A stretch of DNA of 61,195 bases. Source: Cohnella laeviribosi DSM 21336. GTDB taxonomy: Bacteria; Bacillota; Bacilli; Paenibacillales; Paenibacillaceae. Both the position numbers and the translations under genes were made by a program. Shown in pieces: positions 1 through 7,219 of this stretch. The notes under the pieces are model-generated. The model searched no databases and had not been told where the DNA came from. It was given only the letters and a program-made list of their open reading frames with translations. Numbering within the stretch: the stretch's first letter is position 1; each line of letters starts with the position of its first letter. Location of the stretch: positions 1 through 61,195 of the forward strand of contig NZ_KB899832.1 of the NCBI RefSeq assembly GCF_000378425.1. Direction: 5' to 3'.

Positions 1-170
1 ATTCGATGCATGATCTGTACATTTTCTTCACTCTCATAATGCTCTTTGTCGGGACGATAGACGCTAGTCCTGTTCACGCTTAGCAATTCTGTCTGGCGCT
101 TAATCGTAATCTCAGCATTGTCGCGCTCTACCATCGCTTTTCGAGCTTCGAGCGGTTCATTTAAGGCCAG
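1..170 (-). CDS. IS3 transposase OrfB, N-terminal part (partial, runs off window)
   Basis: Reading the minus strand after the A9 run, one frame gives LALNEPLEARKAMVERDN, then IKRQTELLSVNRTSVYR, then YESEENVQIMHR up to the window edge. The QTELLSVNRTSVYR stretch is the usual start of IS3-family OrfB, ahead of the DDE integrase core, which is outside the window. An ATG lies at 134, but expression is normally by fusion to OrfA. The frame is +1 relative to orfA across the A run (172-180), so fusion needs slippage or one fewer A. Whether this copy is active cannot be judged from here. Confidence 0.7.
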   Translation of the reverse strand, partial: MALNEPLEARKAMVERDNAEITIKRQTELLSVNRTSVYRPDKEHYESEENVQIMHR

Positions 171-450
171 ATTTTTTTTTGAGCCAGTTGACCTCGACTG
201 TGAGTTGGCCAACCAGCTTCTCTAGATGCTCCTGCTTGCTCTCATACTCCTTTCTCAGTTTGTCGGCTTCGCTGGTTTTATTTTCGAACACCATTGAAGC
301 ACGCTCAAGGAACTCAGCCTTCCATCGGCTAACCATCACCGGGCTCAGTTCATACTTAGCAGCGATCTCATTTACGGTATGCTCCTCACGGAGGACCTCC
401 AACACAACCTTTGTCTTGAATTCTGAGGAATATCGGTTCTGTTTTTCCAT
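157..450 (-). CDS. IS3 transposase OrfA (helix-turn-helix protein)
   Basis: This 97-residue protein is the DNA-binding half of an IS3-family transposase. The N-terminal HTH_8/Tnp_1-type helix-turn-helix is visible: YSSEFKTKVVLEVL, then VNEIAAKYELSP, then VSRWKAEFLE. It is followed by a leucine-rich coiled coil at about residues 60-92 that normally mediates multimerisation. The end (WLKKKSGLK) is encoded by an A9 run, the expected place for recoding into orfB. The ATG at 450 lies about 50 bases inside the presumed IS end at 503, the usual spacing for IS3 elements. Length and content are normal for the family. Confidence 0.9.
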   Translation of the reverse strand: MEKQNRYSSEFKTKVVLEVLREEHTVNEIAAKYELSPVMVSRWKAEFLERASMVFENKTSEADKLRKEYESKQEHLEKLVGQLTVEVNWLKKKSGLK

Positions 451-503
451 AGCCTCATTATAACTTATTTATCACCTCTCTCGTGTCTCAACCTATGGGA
501 GCA

Positions 504-643
504 TTATATTCTTCCGCATCCGTTTTTGAGCGCGAATAGTTTACAGCCACGGCTACCCCTCGTTTAGAAAGTGCGAAAGAAGTAGCTCTGCCGATTCCTG
601 TACCGCCTCCTGTAACAAGAGCCACTTTGTTTTTTAAATCCAT
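504..643 (-). pseudogene. Short-chain dehydrogenase gene interrupted by the IS (N-terminal fragment)
   Basis: On the minus strand an ATG at 643, 7 bases after AGGAGA, opens MDLKNKVALVTGGGTGIGRA, followed by TSFALSKRGVAVAVNYSRSK and TDAEEY. The TGGGTGIGRA glycine motif and the NYSRS segment are those of classical SDR enzymes such as 3-oxoacyl-ACP reductase-like proteins, which bind NAD(P)H. The frame breaks at about 504, exactly where the IS3 end begins, so the gene was split by the insertion after about 46 codons. The rest should lie beyond the IS outside the window. The substrate cannot be told. The promoter and ribosome binding site look intact. Confidence 0.8.
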
Positions 644-679
644 AACTTCATCTCCTTTAGTTACTCCAAGATATTAAGG

Positions 680-691
680 ATTGTATACAAT
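680..691. promoter_or_regulatory. Perfect palindrome ATTGTATACAAT, GntR/FadR-type operator candidate
   Basis: A 12-base perfect palindrome lies 37 bases upstream of the interrupted dehydrogenase start. TTGTATACAA is a common core of FadR-subfamily GntR operators. It overlaps TACAAT on the minus strand (685-680), a plausible -10 box. No gntR gene is in the window, so the regulator is unknown. Confidence 0.4.
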
Positions 692-807
692 TATCCTGGG
701 ATTCTATTTTTATCTAATTATAGAGTAAAATAGACTCAACTGGAATTCGTGCAGCAAATGAAACTCCTGGTGATGCATGCTTCGTTCTCAAAGATGAGGA
801 GACCGTG

Positions 808-1635
808 ATGATAAACTGGAATGATATTCTACACCACGCCTTTGCCGGAGCAGTCCTGGCGCTGCTGTTTAGCACGGCGAAAAGAACTTGGCTTTATTTC
901 GTTATAGGTGTTGTTGCCGCTCTTCTTCCGGACGTGACAAAAGTGCTGTTTGAGGATCTGGTTCTCCATTCTCTTTTTGTTGCGCCGTTCGTTTCAGTTC
1001 TATGTGCTTGGGTATTGAAGCTTTATTTGAGAAACGAACCTTTCATCAGGCTTTTTGGTGCTTTTTTTGCGGCAATTGTATTTGGACATATCCTTCTGGA
1101 TTTTTTGGATGACGGTAATGAATTATTTTATCCACTTATAAAGAATGATTTGGGGTACAGCATCATTAGCAAAGCGTCCCCTATGGTTTGGATCGTGGCG
1201 TTCGTTGCAATAGCCGTCGGTTTTGCTCTTAAGAAAATCCGATTGCTGGCCGCCGTAGGCGTTTCCGTTATCATATTGTATTTCGGTTTTCAGCTTGCTT
1301 CGAAAGTGATGGTAACGAACGCTCTGATGGAACAGTATCCCATCCCCAATGCAACGGTAACCGTGTTTCCGAAAGGACAGTGGCCCTGGGAAGCGTCGAA
1401 CTGGTCCTATCATATAAAATCCGTTTCATTTCTGGCTAGCGGCGATAGTAACGCCACGGGCAGCAAAATTGACCAAAGTATTTTTTACTACACGCCTGAA
1501 GTCAAATTGCAGTACCGAGTAGAAGAATGGACCGAAAAAGACGGATATACCCTCATAAAATGCCGCGATGAAATAAACAATCAGATTGTCTATTTCGAAT
1601 CAGCAGACGGCATTCATTGGAGTCCCGTCCCATAA
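808..1635 (+). CDS. YdjM-like membrane-bound metal-dependent hydrolase (DUF457-type)
   Basis: A 275-residue membrane protein with about five hydrophobic helices in its first 165 residues and a C-terminal extracytoplasmic domain. The helical part has the sparse conserved acids and histidines of the YdjM/YbcI family: HHAFAG near the start, LLPD at about 40, LHSLF at about 50 and GHILLDFLDDGNELFYP at about 95-111. These are proposed metal ligands; the biochemical role of the family is not established. The start is ATG 808, 6-7 bases after GAGGAG; a GTG at 805 is too close to that site. It stands alone, divergent from the broken SDR gene, with no clear operon partners. Confidence 0.65.
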   Translation: MINWNDILHHAFAGAVLALLFSTAKRTWLYFVIGVVAALLPDVTKVLFEDLVLHSLFVAPFVSVLCAWVLKLYLRNEPFIRLFGAFFAAIVFGHILLDFLDDGNELFYPLIKNDLGYSIISKASPMVWIVAFVAIAVGFALKKIRLLAAVGVSVIILYFGFQLASKVMVTNALMEQYPIPNATVTVFPKGQWPWEASNWSYHIKSVSFLASGDSNATGSKIDQSIFYYTPEVKLQYRVEEWTEKDGYTLIKCRDEINNQIVYFESADGIHWSPVP

Positions 1636-1639
1636 CACA

Positions 1640-2217
1640 TGGTTTACATGGAGTAGCGGACATGGTAGACCCAATAAACCTATGCTGGCTTGACAACCTT
1701 TCAGATAAAGACCCCCGTGGCTAGACTTTTACTCTGTCCGATGGTCGTGCCACCTAGTCTTCATTCCTCGTTTACTACAGAATAGATTCACTATCTCTGC
1801 AGAACATCGCCGGTTTTAACAAACTTTCAATCAAATTTCGCGAAATGAAAAAGTCGATGATCTTGTCTGTAAGTAACCGATTATGGTTTGCAGGAGTCTG
1901 TCGTCGGATTAGACCCGCTTGATTCGTCGAATGCCACCTTCTTCCTCACCCTACTTTCGGCTACTATTGGCCTGGGTCGCAGCTTCCTTGCTTCGGAAGT
2001 TTCCTCAGGAGTAGTCAGCCCTCAGGCCTGCAGAATATTTTGGAAAAGCCATTGCCGAACGCCGTCGAAAGGAATAAAATTTGACCAGAGACCCCAACAT
2101 TTTCTATCTTGGGGTTATGCTACGTAATATCGCACGGTAATTCTGCTTGGGGGAAAGAGGGCAACCGAATTCCGGATGTCTCTCTTTCAACTGATAGCTT
2201 TAATTCGAATATCTTCT
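1640..2217. other. Gene-poor 590-base stretch, possible decayed mobile-element end
   Basis: No convincing gene lies between the YdjM-like protein and the 2234 operon. The only open frame (1888-2127) begins QESVVGLD, which resembles the first residues of IS110-type transposases (VVGLD), but the similarity stops at once. The 250 bases ahead of it have no coding signal; IS110 elements carry a structured non-coding segment there. A CCCCAA...TTGGGG hairpin lies at about 2092-2114. A decayed IS110-like left end is possible but unproven. Confidence 0.25.
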
Positions 2218-2233
2218 TCAAGGAGCGCATTTC

Positions 2234-3253
2234 ATGGATCAACAGGCATTACGGCAAATGAGGGGCAAAAAAATGGCGTCGTGGTTCGGGATTTTATTTT
2301 TCGGTCTGGTTGCCATCATCGGTTTTGCGGACGGAGAAGGGTTGATGGGGGTCTTGGGCGCCGTCATGACAATTCTGTCGCTGGCGGCGCTCATCATCAT
2401 CCGAAGGCAGATTAACGTCACGCTGACCCCTTACCGGCCCGGTAAGGGCTACTGGTATTACCGAATGTCTCCCCGAAGCAAAAAGATTTATCTGACGGCG
2501 GGGCAATGGGTCCTTATTCTTCTGCTTCTCTTATTCTGGTGGGCCGGCTATTTCAATTGGTATATGGCTTTCTCCGCGCTGTTTGGGATCTACTACATCC
2601 AGGCGGTGGTCAAGCGCCGAATCCGGCTGCATACCGATATCGACGACGCGAGCCTCTTCGAGCTGGAGGAGTTGGGCATTATCGAACCGGACGAACCGGT
2701 GATCGGATTGTACAAGGACTTCGCCGTCTGGTCGGAGGTTCCGGCGGACGCCAAGGTGCTTGTGCTGACACCGGACCGTCTTATTGTCATCCACATGACG
2801 TCGCCCGAAGCGGGTGAACGCTATGAGATCCGGTTGAAAGAAATTGCCGGTCTCGGCGTAATTGCCTCAGGGAAGCAAGGTCAGGGGATGATTATAACGC
2901 TAGGTTTGGCAGACGAGACGGTGATCCGCCTGTCCTTGGTCGGGGAGAGCTATCAGGACTCTCCGGAACAGTTCTTTCAAGCTTTTCTGCGCGCGCTGGA
3001 TCGGGCGCTCGCGGAGACTGGGGCCGTTGCGGAGCCGGAGAAGGCCGGGCGATCTCATCCCGAAGGAACGGCATTTCAGGACGGTGGGCCGCGCCCGGTC
3101 ATCCGGCATCTCGATCTGCATGAGACGCAACCCGGGGCGCAGGAGCAAGAGCGGCAAAACGAGACCGCAGAGCATGCAGCGCATACGGACCTTGAGGAGT
3201 CCTCTGCGAGCCCTGTATCTGTTCCGGCAGGCAGGCGCATGCTTGATTTCTAA
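2234..3253 (+). CDS. Four-helix membrane protein with cytoplasmic PH-like domain (unknown function)
   Basis: The function of this 339-residue protein is not recognised. It has four predicted membrane helices in two hairpins (about 15-33, 38-57, 89-107, 109-126) and a soluble region after about 130. Residues 170-260 look like a small beta-rich domain (VLVLTPDRLIVIHM, then YEIRLKEIAGLGVI), the pattern of bacterial PH-like or short-PH folds. A hydrophilic Glu/Gln/His-rich tail follows (about 265-339). ATG 2234 is 8-10 bases after AAGGAG. It ends 39 bases before the radical SAM gene and is the first gene of the Ycf46-like operon, so it may tether that system to the membrane; this is inference from position. 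Confidence 0.6.
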   Translation: MDQQALRQMRGKKMASWFGILFFGLVAIIGFADGEGLMGVLGAVMTILSLAALIIIRRQINVTLTPYRPGKGYWYYRMSPRSKKIYLTAGQWVLILLLLLFWWAGYFNWYMAFSALFGIYYIQAVVKRRIRLHTDIDDASLFELEELGIIEPDEPVIGLYKDFAVWSEVPADAKVLVLTPDRLIVIHMTSPEAGERYEIRLKEIAGLGVIASGKQGQGMIITLGLADETVIRLSLVGESYQDSPEQFFQAFLRALDRALAETGAVAEPEKAGRSHPEGTAFQDGGPRPVIRHLDLHETQPGAQEQERQNETAEHAAHTDLEESSASPVSVPAGRRMLDF

Positions 3254-3292
3254 GCCTACGGCGAATCGGGCAGAGGGAGACGTGATGAGCCG

Positions 3293-3898
3293 GTGAGCGT
3301 CAAATTGTTTGTTCATGAAATCAACCGCTGCAGCTTCGTCAACGGTCCCGGCGCCCGGGCGGTCGTCTGGGTGCAGGGCTGCAGCATCGGCTGCCCGGGC
3401 TGCTTCAATCCCGATACGCATCCCATCATGCCGCTCACGGCGGAAGGGGTTGATCCCGAAGCGTTGGGCGATGATCTCGGGCGGCTGCCCGTCGATGGCC
3501 TGACACTGTCCGGCGGTGAGCCGTTGGAGCAGCCAGAGGCCGTTTCCGCCCTGATCCAGTCCTTCCGGCGGGCGAATGCCGGTACGGTGCTGATTTTCAG
3601 CGGCTTCACTCCCGAGCGGATTTTCGCCTCCGAGTCTGCCCGTTCCGCGGTATTGCAGGCCGATGCGGTGCTCGCCGGGCCCTATTTGGCATCGGACGAC
3701 CCGCTCGAAATTTGGAGAGGCAAGCGCCTCATCCTCGTAACGAATCGGATCGAACCGCACACGCTGATGCCTGAACGGCGCCTGGAAGTATCGCTTCAGT
3801 CCGGCAGCCGGCTGAGGCTGTCCGGATACCCGGACGAATCGCAGCGCGAAGTGTTTTTCAATCTGATGAAACAGGAGTTCCAACATGACCAGAGATGA
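3293..3898 (+). CDS. Small radical SAM protein, NrdG-like 4Fe-4S activase
   Basis: This 201-residue protein has the CxxxCxxC cluster motif at C30, C34 and C37 (GCSIGCPGC) and a SAM-binding GGEP at 74-77. This matches the NrdG/pyruvate formate-lyase activase group, which form a 5'-deoxyadenosyl radical and abstract hydrogen from a partner protein or small substrate. It is larger than NrdG (about 155 residues), and no anaerobic ribonucleotide reductase gene is present, so the partner is unknown. The start is GTG 3293; AGGGAG lies about 14 bases upstream, which is long. The 3' end overlaps the Ycf46-like ATPase by 14 bases, a sign of tight co-expression. The 4Fe-4S assignment is firm, the substrate is not. 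Confidence 0.85.
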   Translation: MSVKLFVHEINRCSFVNGPGARAVVWVQGCSIGCPGCFNPDTHPIMPLTAEGVDPEALGDDLGRLPVDGLTLSGGEPLEQPEAVSALIQSFRRANAGTVLIFSGFTPERIFASESARSAVLQADAVLAGPYLASDDPLEIWRGKRLILVTNRIEPHTLMPERRLEVSLQSGSRLRLSGYPDESQREVFFNLMKQEFQHDQR

Positions 3899-5507
3899 GT
3901 TCATCCAAGAGCTTGAGGTTCTTATTCGCGCCCGTTACGGCATTATTCTGATTAATACGCTGGAGGAGGAGAGAGCGCTTGATTTGCTCGCAGGCCTGGC
4001 CCGCAAGCTGAACAAGCGACTGCTGACGTGGTCGTGCACGAAAGGGTTGATTATCGAGGGCAAGACGGCGGTCCATCCCGACACGGTTGATCTGATGGCC
4101 GCCATCAACCGAGCGGAGAAGCTTGCAGAGGAGCCCTCCCTGTTCGTTTGGCTTGACCTTCAGTCCCATTTGAACAGCTCCCCGGTTTTCATCCGGCGTT
4201 TCAAGGAACTCGCACAGGAGATCCGAGAGGGCATGCCGTCTAATTCGATCATCGTCGGACCCCTGATGGACATTCCGATCGAGCTCCAGAAGGAAGTCGC
4301 GATCATCGATATGCCCTATCCCGATCTTGCCGAGCTCAAGACGATTATCTCCCAGTTCGCGCAGCAGTACGCGGACCGTCCCGAGTTGGAGATCGACTGC
4401 TCGGAGGCCACGCTGGATGCGCTCGGCAGAGCGTCGATTGGTCTGTCGAAGAGCGAGATCGAGAACTGTTTGGCCAAGTCGCTCGTCAAGCATAAGCGGA
4501 TCACCAGCCAGGATATCGACTTTATATTGGAGGAGAAGAAGCAAAACATCCGCAAAGCGGGGATTCTGGAATACGTCGACACGGAGAAACTGGAGACTTC
4601 CGATATCGGCGGACTGGACAATTTGAAAAAGTGGCTGGAGATTCGCAAGATGGCTTATACGCCCGAAGCGGAGCGGTTTGGAATTAGTTGGCCCAAAGGC
4701 GTCCTGCTCGTCGGCGTGCCGGGCTGCGGCAAGAGCCTGAGCGCCAAATGTGTAGCCGCCTCCTGGAAAATGCCGCTGCTGCGGCTCGACCTTGGCCGGG
4801 TGTTCGGCATGTACGTCGGCACGTCGGAAGCCAACATTCGGTTGGCTCTTTTCATGTGCGAGGCGGTCTCGCCTTCGATTCTCTGGATCGACGAGATCGA
4901 GAAGGCCCTGTCCGGGCACGCCAGCAGCAATCAGAGCGACGGAGGCACAACCTCGCGCGTGTTCGGTACCATTTTGACGTGGATGCAGGAAAAAAAGAGT
5001 CCCGTCTTCGTTTTCGCTACGGCGAACAATATCGCCAGCCTTCCGCCCGAACTGCTCCGCAAAGGCCGGTTCGACGAGATTTTCTTCGTCGATCTGCCGA
5101 ACGAACAAGAACGCGCGGAGATATTCCGCATTCATATTAAACGCATAAAGCGCGATCCGGCTAAATTCGATATAGCAAGACTGGTCAAGCTGTCGGGTGA
5201 AGCTACCTGGGGCGACGGCGTACGGTTGACCGGCTCAGAGATCGAAGCCTGCGTAAATCAGGCGCTGCTGGAAGCATTTTTTGCAAGAAATACGGCTGCT
5301 CATCCGGAGGGCGACATCACTTCCGCGGATATCGAGAAGGCGATCCTTCAATCTGTGCCGCTAAGCCGCGTGCGCAAAGAGGATATCGGTTATATGCGTA
5401 CTTGGGCGGCGGAAAATGCGGTGAGAGCGAGCTATGCGCCCGAGCAGACGTCATCGTTCTCCGCCGAAGCGCGGGAGGTAACGGTTGGACGCAATATTGA
5501 CTTCTGA
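3885..5507 (+). CDS. AAA family ATPase, Ycf46-like
   Basis: A 540-residue single-module AAA ATPase. Residues 1-220 form a non-ATPase domain resembling cyanobacterial/plastid Ycf46 ([20 protein letters not shown]). The AAA core follows: Walker A GVPGCGKS at 277-284, Walker B ILWIDE at 332-337, sensor 1 at N381 in ATANN, and an arginine-finger segment LRKGRFDE at 391-398. The fold is that of hexameric remodelling ATPases (Vps4/FtsH type), but there is no protease domain or membrane helix. It overlaps the radical SAM gene upstream and is 17 bases from the DUF1257-like gene. In cyanobacteria Ycf46 and Ycf35 (DUF1257) are conserved proteins of unclear role. A remodelling role on the neighbouring proteins is inference. 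Confidence 0.85.
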   Translation: MTRDEFIQELEVLIRARYGIILINTLEEERALDLLAGLARKLNKRLLTWSCTKGLIIEGKTAVHPDTVDLMAAINRAEKLAEEPSLFVWLDLQSHLNSSPVFIRRFKELAQEIREGMPSNSIIVGPLMDIPIELQKEVAIIDMPYPDLAELKTIISQFAQQYADRPELEIDCSEATLDALGRASIGLSKSEIENCLAKSLVKHKRITSQDIDFILEEKKQNIRKAGILEYVDTEKLETSDIGGLDNLKKWLEIRKMAYTPEAERFGISWPKGVLLVGVPGCGKSLSAKCVAASWKMPLLRLDLGRVFGMYVGTSEANIRLALFMCEAVSPSILWIDEIEKALSGHASSNQSDGGTTSRVFGTILTWMQEKKSPVFVFATANNIASLPPELLRKGRFDEIFFVDLPNEQERAEIFRIHIKRIKRDPAKFDIARLVKLSGEATWGDGVRLTGSEIEACVNQALLEAFFARNTAAHPEGDITSADIEKAILQSVPLSRVRKEDIGYMRTWAAENAVRASYAPEQTSSFSAEAREVTVGRNIDF

Positions 5508-5524
5508 GGGACGGGGGCACCGAC

Positions 5525-6160
5525 ATGAGTCACTGTACGACTTACCCTATGGTCTTTCGGGACAAGCGGCTTCTGTTCCGCGCAATGCGCGAGACGGGAC
5601 TGAACCCGGAGAATAGGGTATGGCAATCGTTCGGGAGGGAATGGCAGAAGAAGCTGGGGATAGGCGGCTCGGAGATCGGCAAGCTGCTTACAGGCACAAG
5701 AGGTCGTCTTCACCTGATTTTTATGGAGACGGAGGATGGTTTACAGCCGGTGTTTGAATGCGGCAGCCTCTCTGGCGAGGCGCTTGAGGCCGCGGGTAAG
5801 GAGCTGCTGGCCGAGGTTCAGGCCGCCTACCTGCGATGTGCCGTCAACGAAGCCTGCAGACGATACCGGGAAGCGGGCTTGCATGCGGAAGTGAGCGAGA
5901 GCGTGACGGCGGAAGGGCCCGTTTTTGTCCTCACCTTTGGCACAGCCGGAAAATCCGTCACCGTGACCAAAAGGGCAGACGGGGTGATTGAGGAGCGAGT
6001 GCAGGGTGTAACGGGGCGCTCTTGCACGGATGCCACCGCCGTCCTGGAGCGCTTGTTAGCGAGTCCGGTAGCGTCGTCGCTCCAAAGGACTTGGACGCCT
6101 GCTTACCAAACGACGGTCGAAGACCGCGAACTTCAAGTGCTGCGGCTGACGCGAGGCTAG
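5525..6160 (+). CDS. DUF1257 (Ycf35-like) and DUF2997-like fusion protein
   Basis: A 211-residue protein. The N-terminus (MSHCTTYPMVFRDKRLLFRA) matches the start pattern of DUF1257/Ycf35 proteins (MSHFT..., Arg/Lys-Asp, then a helix). Residues 142-179 (GKSVTVTKRADGVIEERVQG, then GRSCTDATAVLERLLA) resemble DUF2997, a small domain of about 60 residues usually encoded by a separate neighbouring gene, with its conserved beta hairpin and SC motif. This therefore looks like a natural fusion of two partners. It is the last gene of the operon with the AAA ATPase and radical SAM gene; ATG 5525 is preceded by GAGGGACGGGGG. The function of both families is unknown. The DUF1257 call is fairly good; the DUF2997 call rests on pattern only. 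Confidence 0.65.
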   Translation: MSHCTTYPMVFRDKRLLFRAMRETGLNPENRVWQSFGREWQKKLGIGGSEIGKLLTGTRGRLHLIFMETEDGLQPVFECGSLSGEALEAAGKELLAEVQAAYLRCAVNEACRRYREAGLHAEVSESVTAEGPVFVLTFGTAGKSVTVTKRADGVIEERVQGVTGRSCTDATAVLERLLASPVASSLQRTWTPAYQTTVEDRELQVLRLTRG

Positions 6161-6200
6161 AGGTTCGCCGTATAAAGAATTCACACTTCTGTTCCAGCGT

Positions 6201-6223
6201 AAGGCACCCAAGCGGGTGCCTTT
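6201..6223 (+). terminator. Intrinsic terminator after the Ycf46-like operon
   Basis: AAGGCACCC and GGGTGCCTT form a 9-bp stem with a 4-base loop, followed by TTTAAACTTT. It lies 41 bases after the last stop codon of the operon. Confidence 0.8.
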
Positions 6224-6395
6224 AAACTTTGATGTATCCTAGAAATCCAATGCTCGAGGCGCGCCGGTTTTCAAATAAACGGAACCAGGACATTTTTGTT
6301 TCGGAGACAATTCTGTTTTCCTGTCTGCTGATGAAACTGAACGCTGCGGTTGCAGCTCGAAGGCCGTGCAGAAACCATAGGAAGGCTTCCGTAAA

Positions 6396-6426
6396 AGAAT
6401 GGATTTTCTCGTTTCCGGGCATGTTA
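6396..6426 (+). promoter_or_regulatory. Candidate sigma-G promoter for the spore protein gene
   Basis: AGAATG at 6396-6401 and CATGTTA at 6420-6426, separated by 18 bases, resemble the forespore sigma-G consensus (TGAATA, CATACTA). The expected transcript start is about 20 bases ahead of the GTG start. The -10 match is 5 of 7, so this is suggestive only, though forespore control is expected for this gene class. Confidence 0.4.
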
Positions 6427-6455
6427 AGGGAAAAGGTGTCGGGGAGTGAGCGTGC

Positions 6456-6740
6456 GTGGGCAGAAGGAAAAGAAGTTATGTTGTGCCGGGTGCGGAACAG
6501 GGGATGCAGCACTTCAAAGCTGACGTGATGAAGCAGGAAGGCTATGCCGTGAACCCGAATCGGCCGGACGACGCGAAATTCGAGGTGGCCAAAGATCTCG
6601 GAGTGCCGCTTCGGCCGCGGGACAACGGCGAGCTGTCGACGGAATCGGTCGGCCGGGTCGGCGGCAAGATCGGCGGACCGATGGTTCGCGAAATGATTCG
6701 TCTCGCCCAGGAGCGGCTGGCGAATCGGGAGCGGCCTTGA
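6456..6740 (+). CDS. Alpha/beta-type small acid-soluble spore protein
   Basis: A 94-residue protein of the alpha/beta SASP family, which coats spore DNA, holds it in an A-like form and protects it from UV and heat. The recognisable segments are MQHFKADVMKQEGYAV, the GPR protease cleavage region around FEVAKDLGV, and the C-terminal block ESVGRVGGKIGGPMVREMI. GPR normally cuts within such a site during germination. The start is GTG 6456, about 9 bases after GGGGAG; the N-terminus has a short basic extension (GRRKRS). The gene stands alone between terminators, consistent with separate sporulation control. It is the clearest sign that the host forms endospores. Confidence 0.92.
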   Translation: MGRRKRSYVVPGAEQGMQHFKADVMKQEGYAVNPNRPDDAKFEVAKDLGVPLRPRDNGELSTESVGRVGGKIGGPMVREMIRLAQERLANRERP

Positions 6741-6786
6741 ATCTGATTTGAAATCTCACGCAGATTCTTCTTCATAGCCAAACAAG

Positions 6787-6837
6787 AACCCCCGCGGTCG
6801 GATAGGGCATATGCCTACGGAACTGTCGGGGGCTTTT
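6787..6837 (+). terminator. Terminator after the spore protein gene
   Basis: CCCCCG at 6789-6794 pairs with CGGGGG at 6827-6832, enclosing an inner near-palindrome (TAGGGCATATGCCTA), and is followed by CTTTTC. It sits about 50 bases after the spore protein stop. Confidence 0.7.
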
Positions 6838-7074
6838 CATTTTATCTGCGGACTGTTTTTGCCCTAAAGGGACAAGAACAAGAGCTTTGCGGTTGTGCGT
6901 GCATTGTCCGCAAGATTATCGTGAAAAATGGATGGAGATCGAGTCATAACGCGGTGGACGGATCGACCGTTCCAATGGCATCCCGGCTGTTACCATTCAC
7001 ACGCTGTTGTTGTTTTTCTCGCCGCCGCTTCTTAAACCTGGCCTTCGAGTTCATGCCGCAAACGACATGATCGA
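6838..7074. other. Non-coding stretch, nothing recognised
   Basis: About 240 bases between the terminator and the reductase promoter. No open frame with a ribosome binding site, no repeat shared with the rest of the window and no RNA fold that I can name. It is probably upstream leader or decayed sequence. Confidence 0.4.
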
Positions 7075-7109
7075 TTGACATCCCGCAAAGAAGTAACTAC
7101 AATGGTTAC
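7075..7109 (+). promoter_or_regulatory. Sigma-A promoter with HxlR-like operator over the -10 box
   Basis: TTGACA (7075-7080), a 17-base spacer and TACAAT (7098-7103) form a near-consensus sigma-A promoter 117 bases ahead of the QorB-like gene. GTAAC (7093-7097) and GTTAC (7105-7109) are inverted around the -10 box. GTAAC-N7-GTTAC resembles sites of redox-sensing HxlR/DUF24 regulators such as QorR or YodB. No hxlR gene is adjacent, so the binding protein is inferred. Confidence 0.6.
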
Positions 7110-7219
7110 AGGTAAGAGGAGCTAGTATTAGACCGATTGCCTGCTCGGCTTAAGCAATAAATGCCTCAAAGATAGCTCTTCTAATCTCATGTTTTATAAA
7201 CATACTGGAGGGAAATCCG

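Larger units (their letters stand above)
1..503 (-). mobile_element. IS3-family insertion sequence, upstream end (truncated by window)
   Basis: The minus strand carries an IS3-type orfA and the start of orfB, preceded by a likely terminal inverted repeat whose outer end is at about 503 and reads TGCTCCCATAGGTTGAGACA inward. The element begins with TG, as IS3-family ends do. Host sequence outside 503 belongs to an interrupted dehydrogenase gene, which fixes the boundary. The other end lies outside the window, so the target duplication cannot be checked. The family call is firm; the exact end base is inferred. Confidence 0.8.

Noticed and set aside
2900..5135. Two long minus-strand open frames (2900-3904 and 3858-5135, 334 and 425 codons) opposite the radical SAM and AAA genes.
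   Set aside because: They are antisense to genes with clear catalytic motifs, lack ribosome binding sites and have no recognisable domains. Long empty frames are common in GC-rich DNA.
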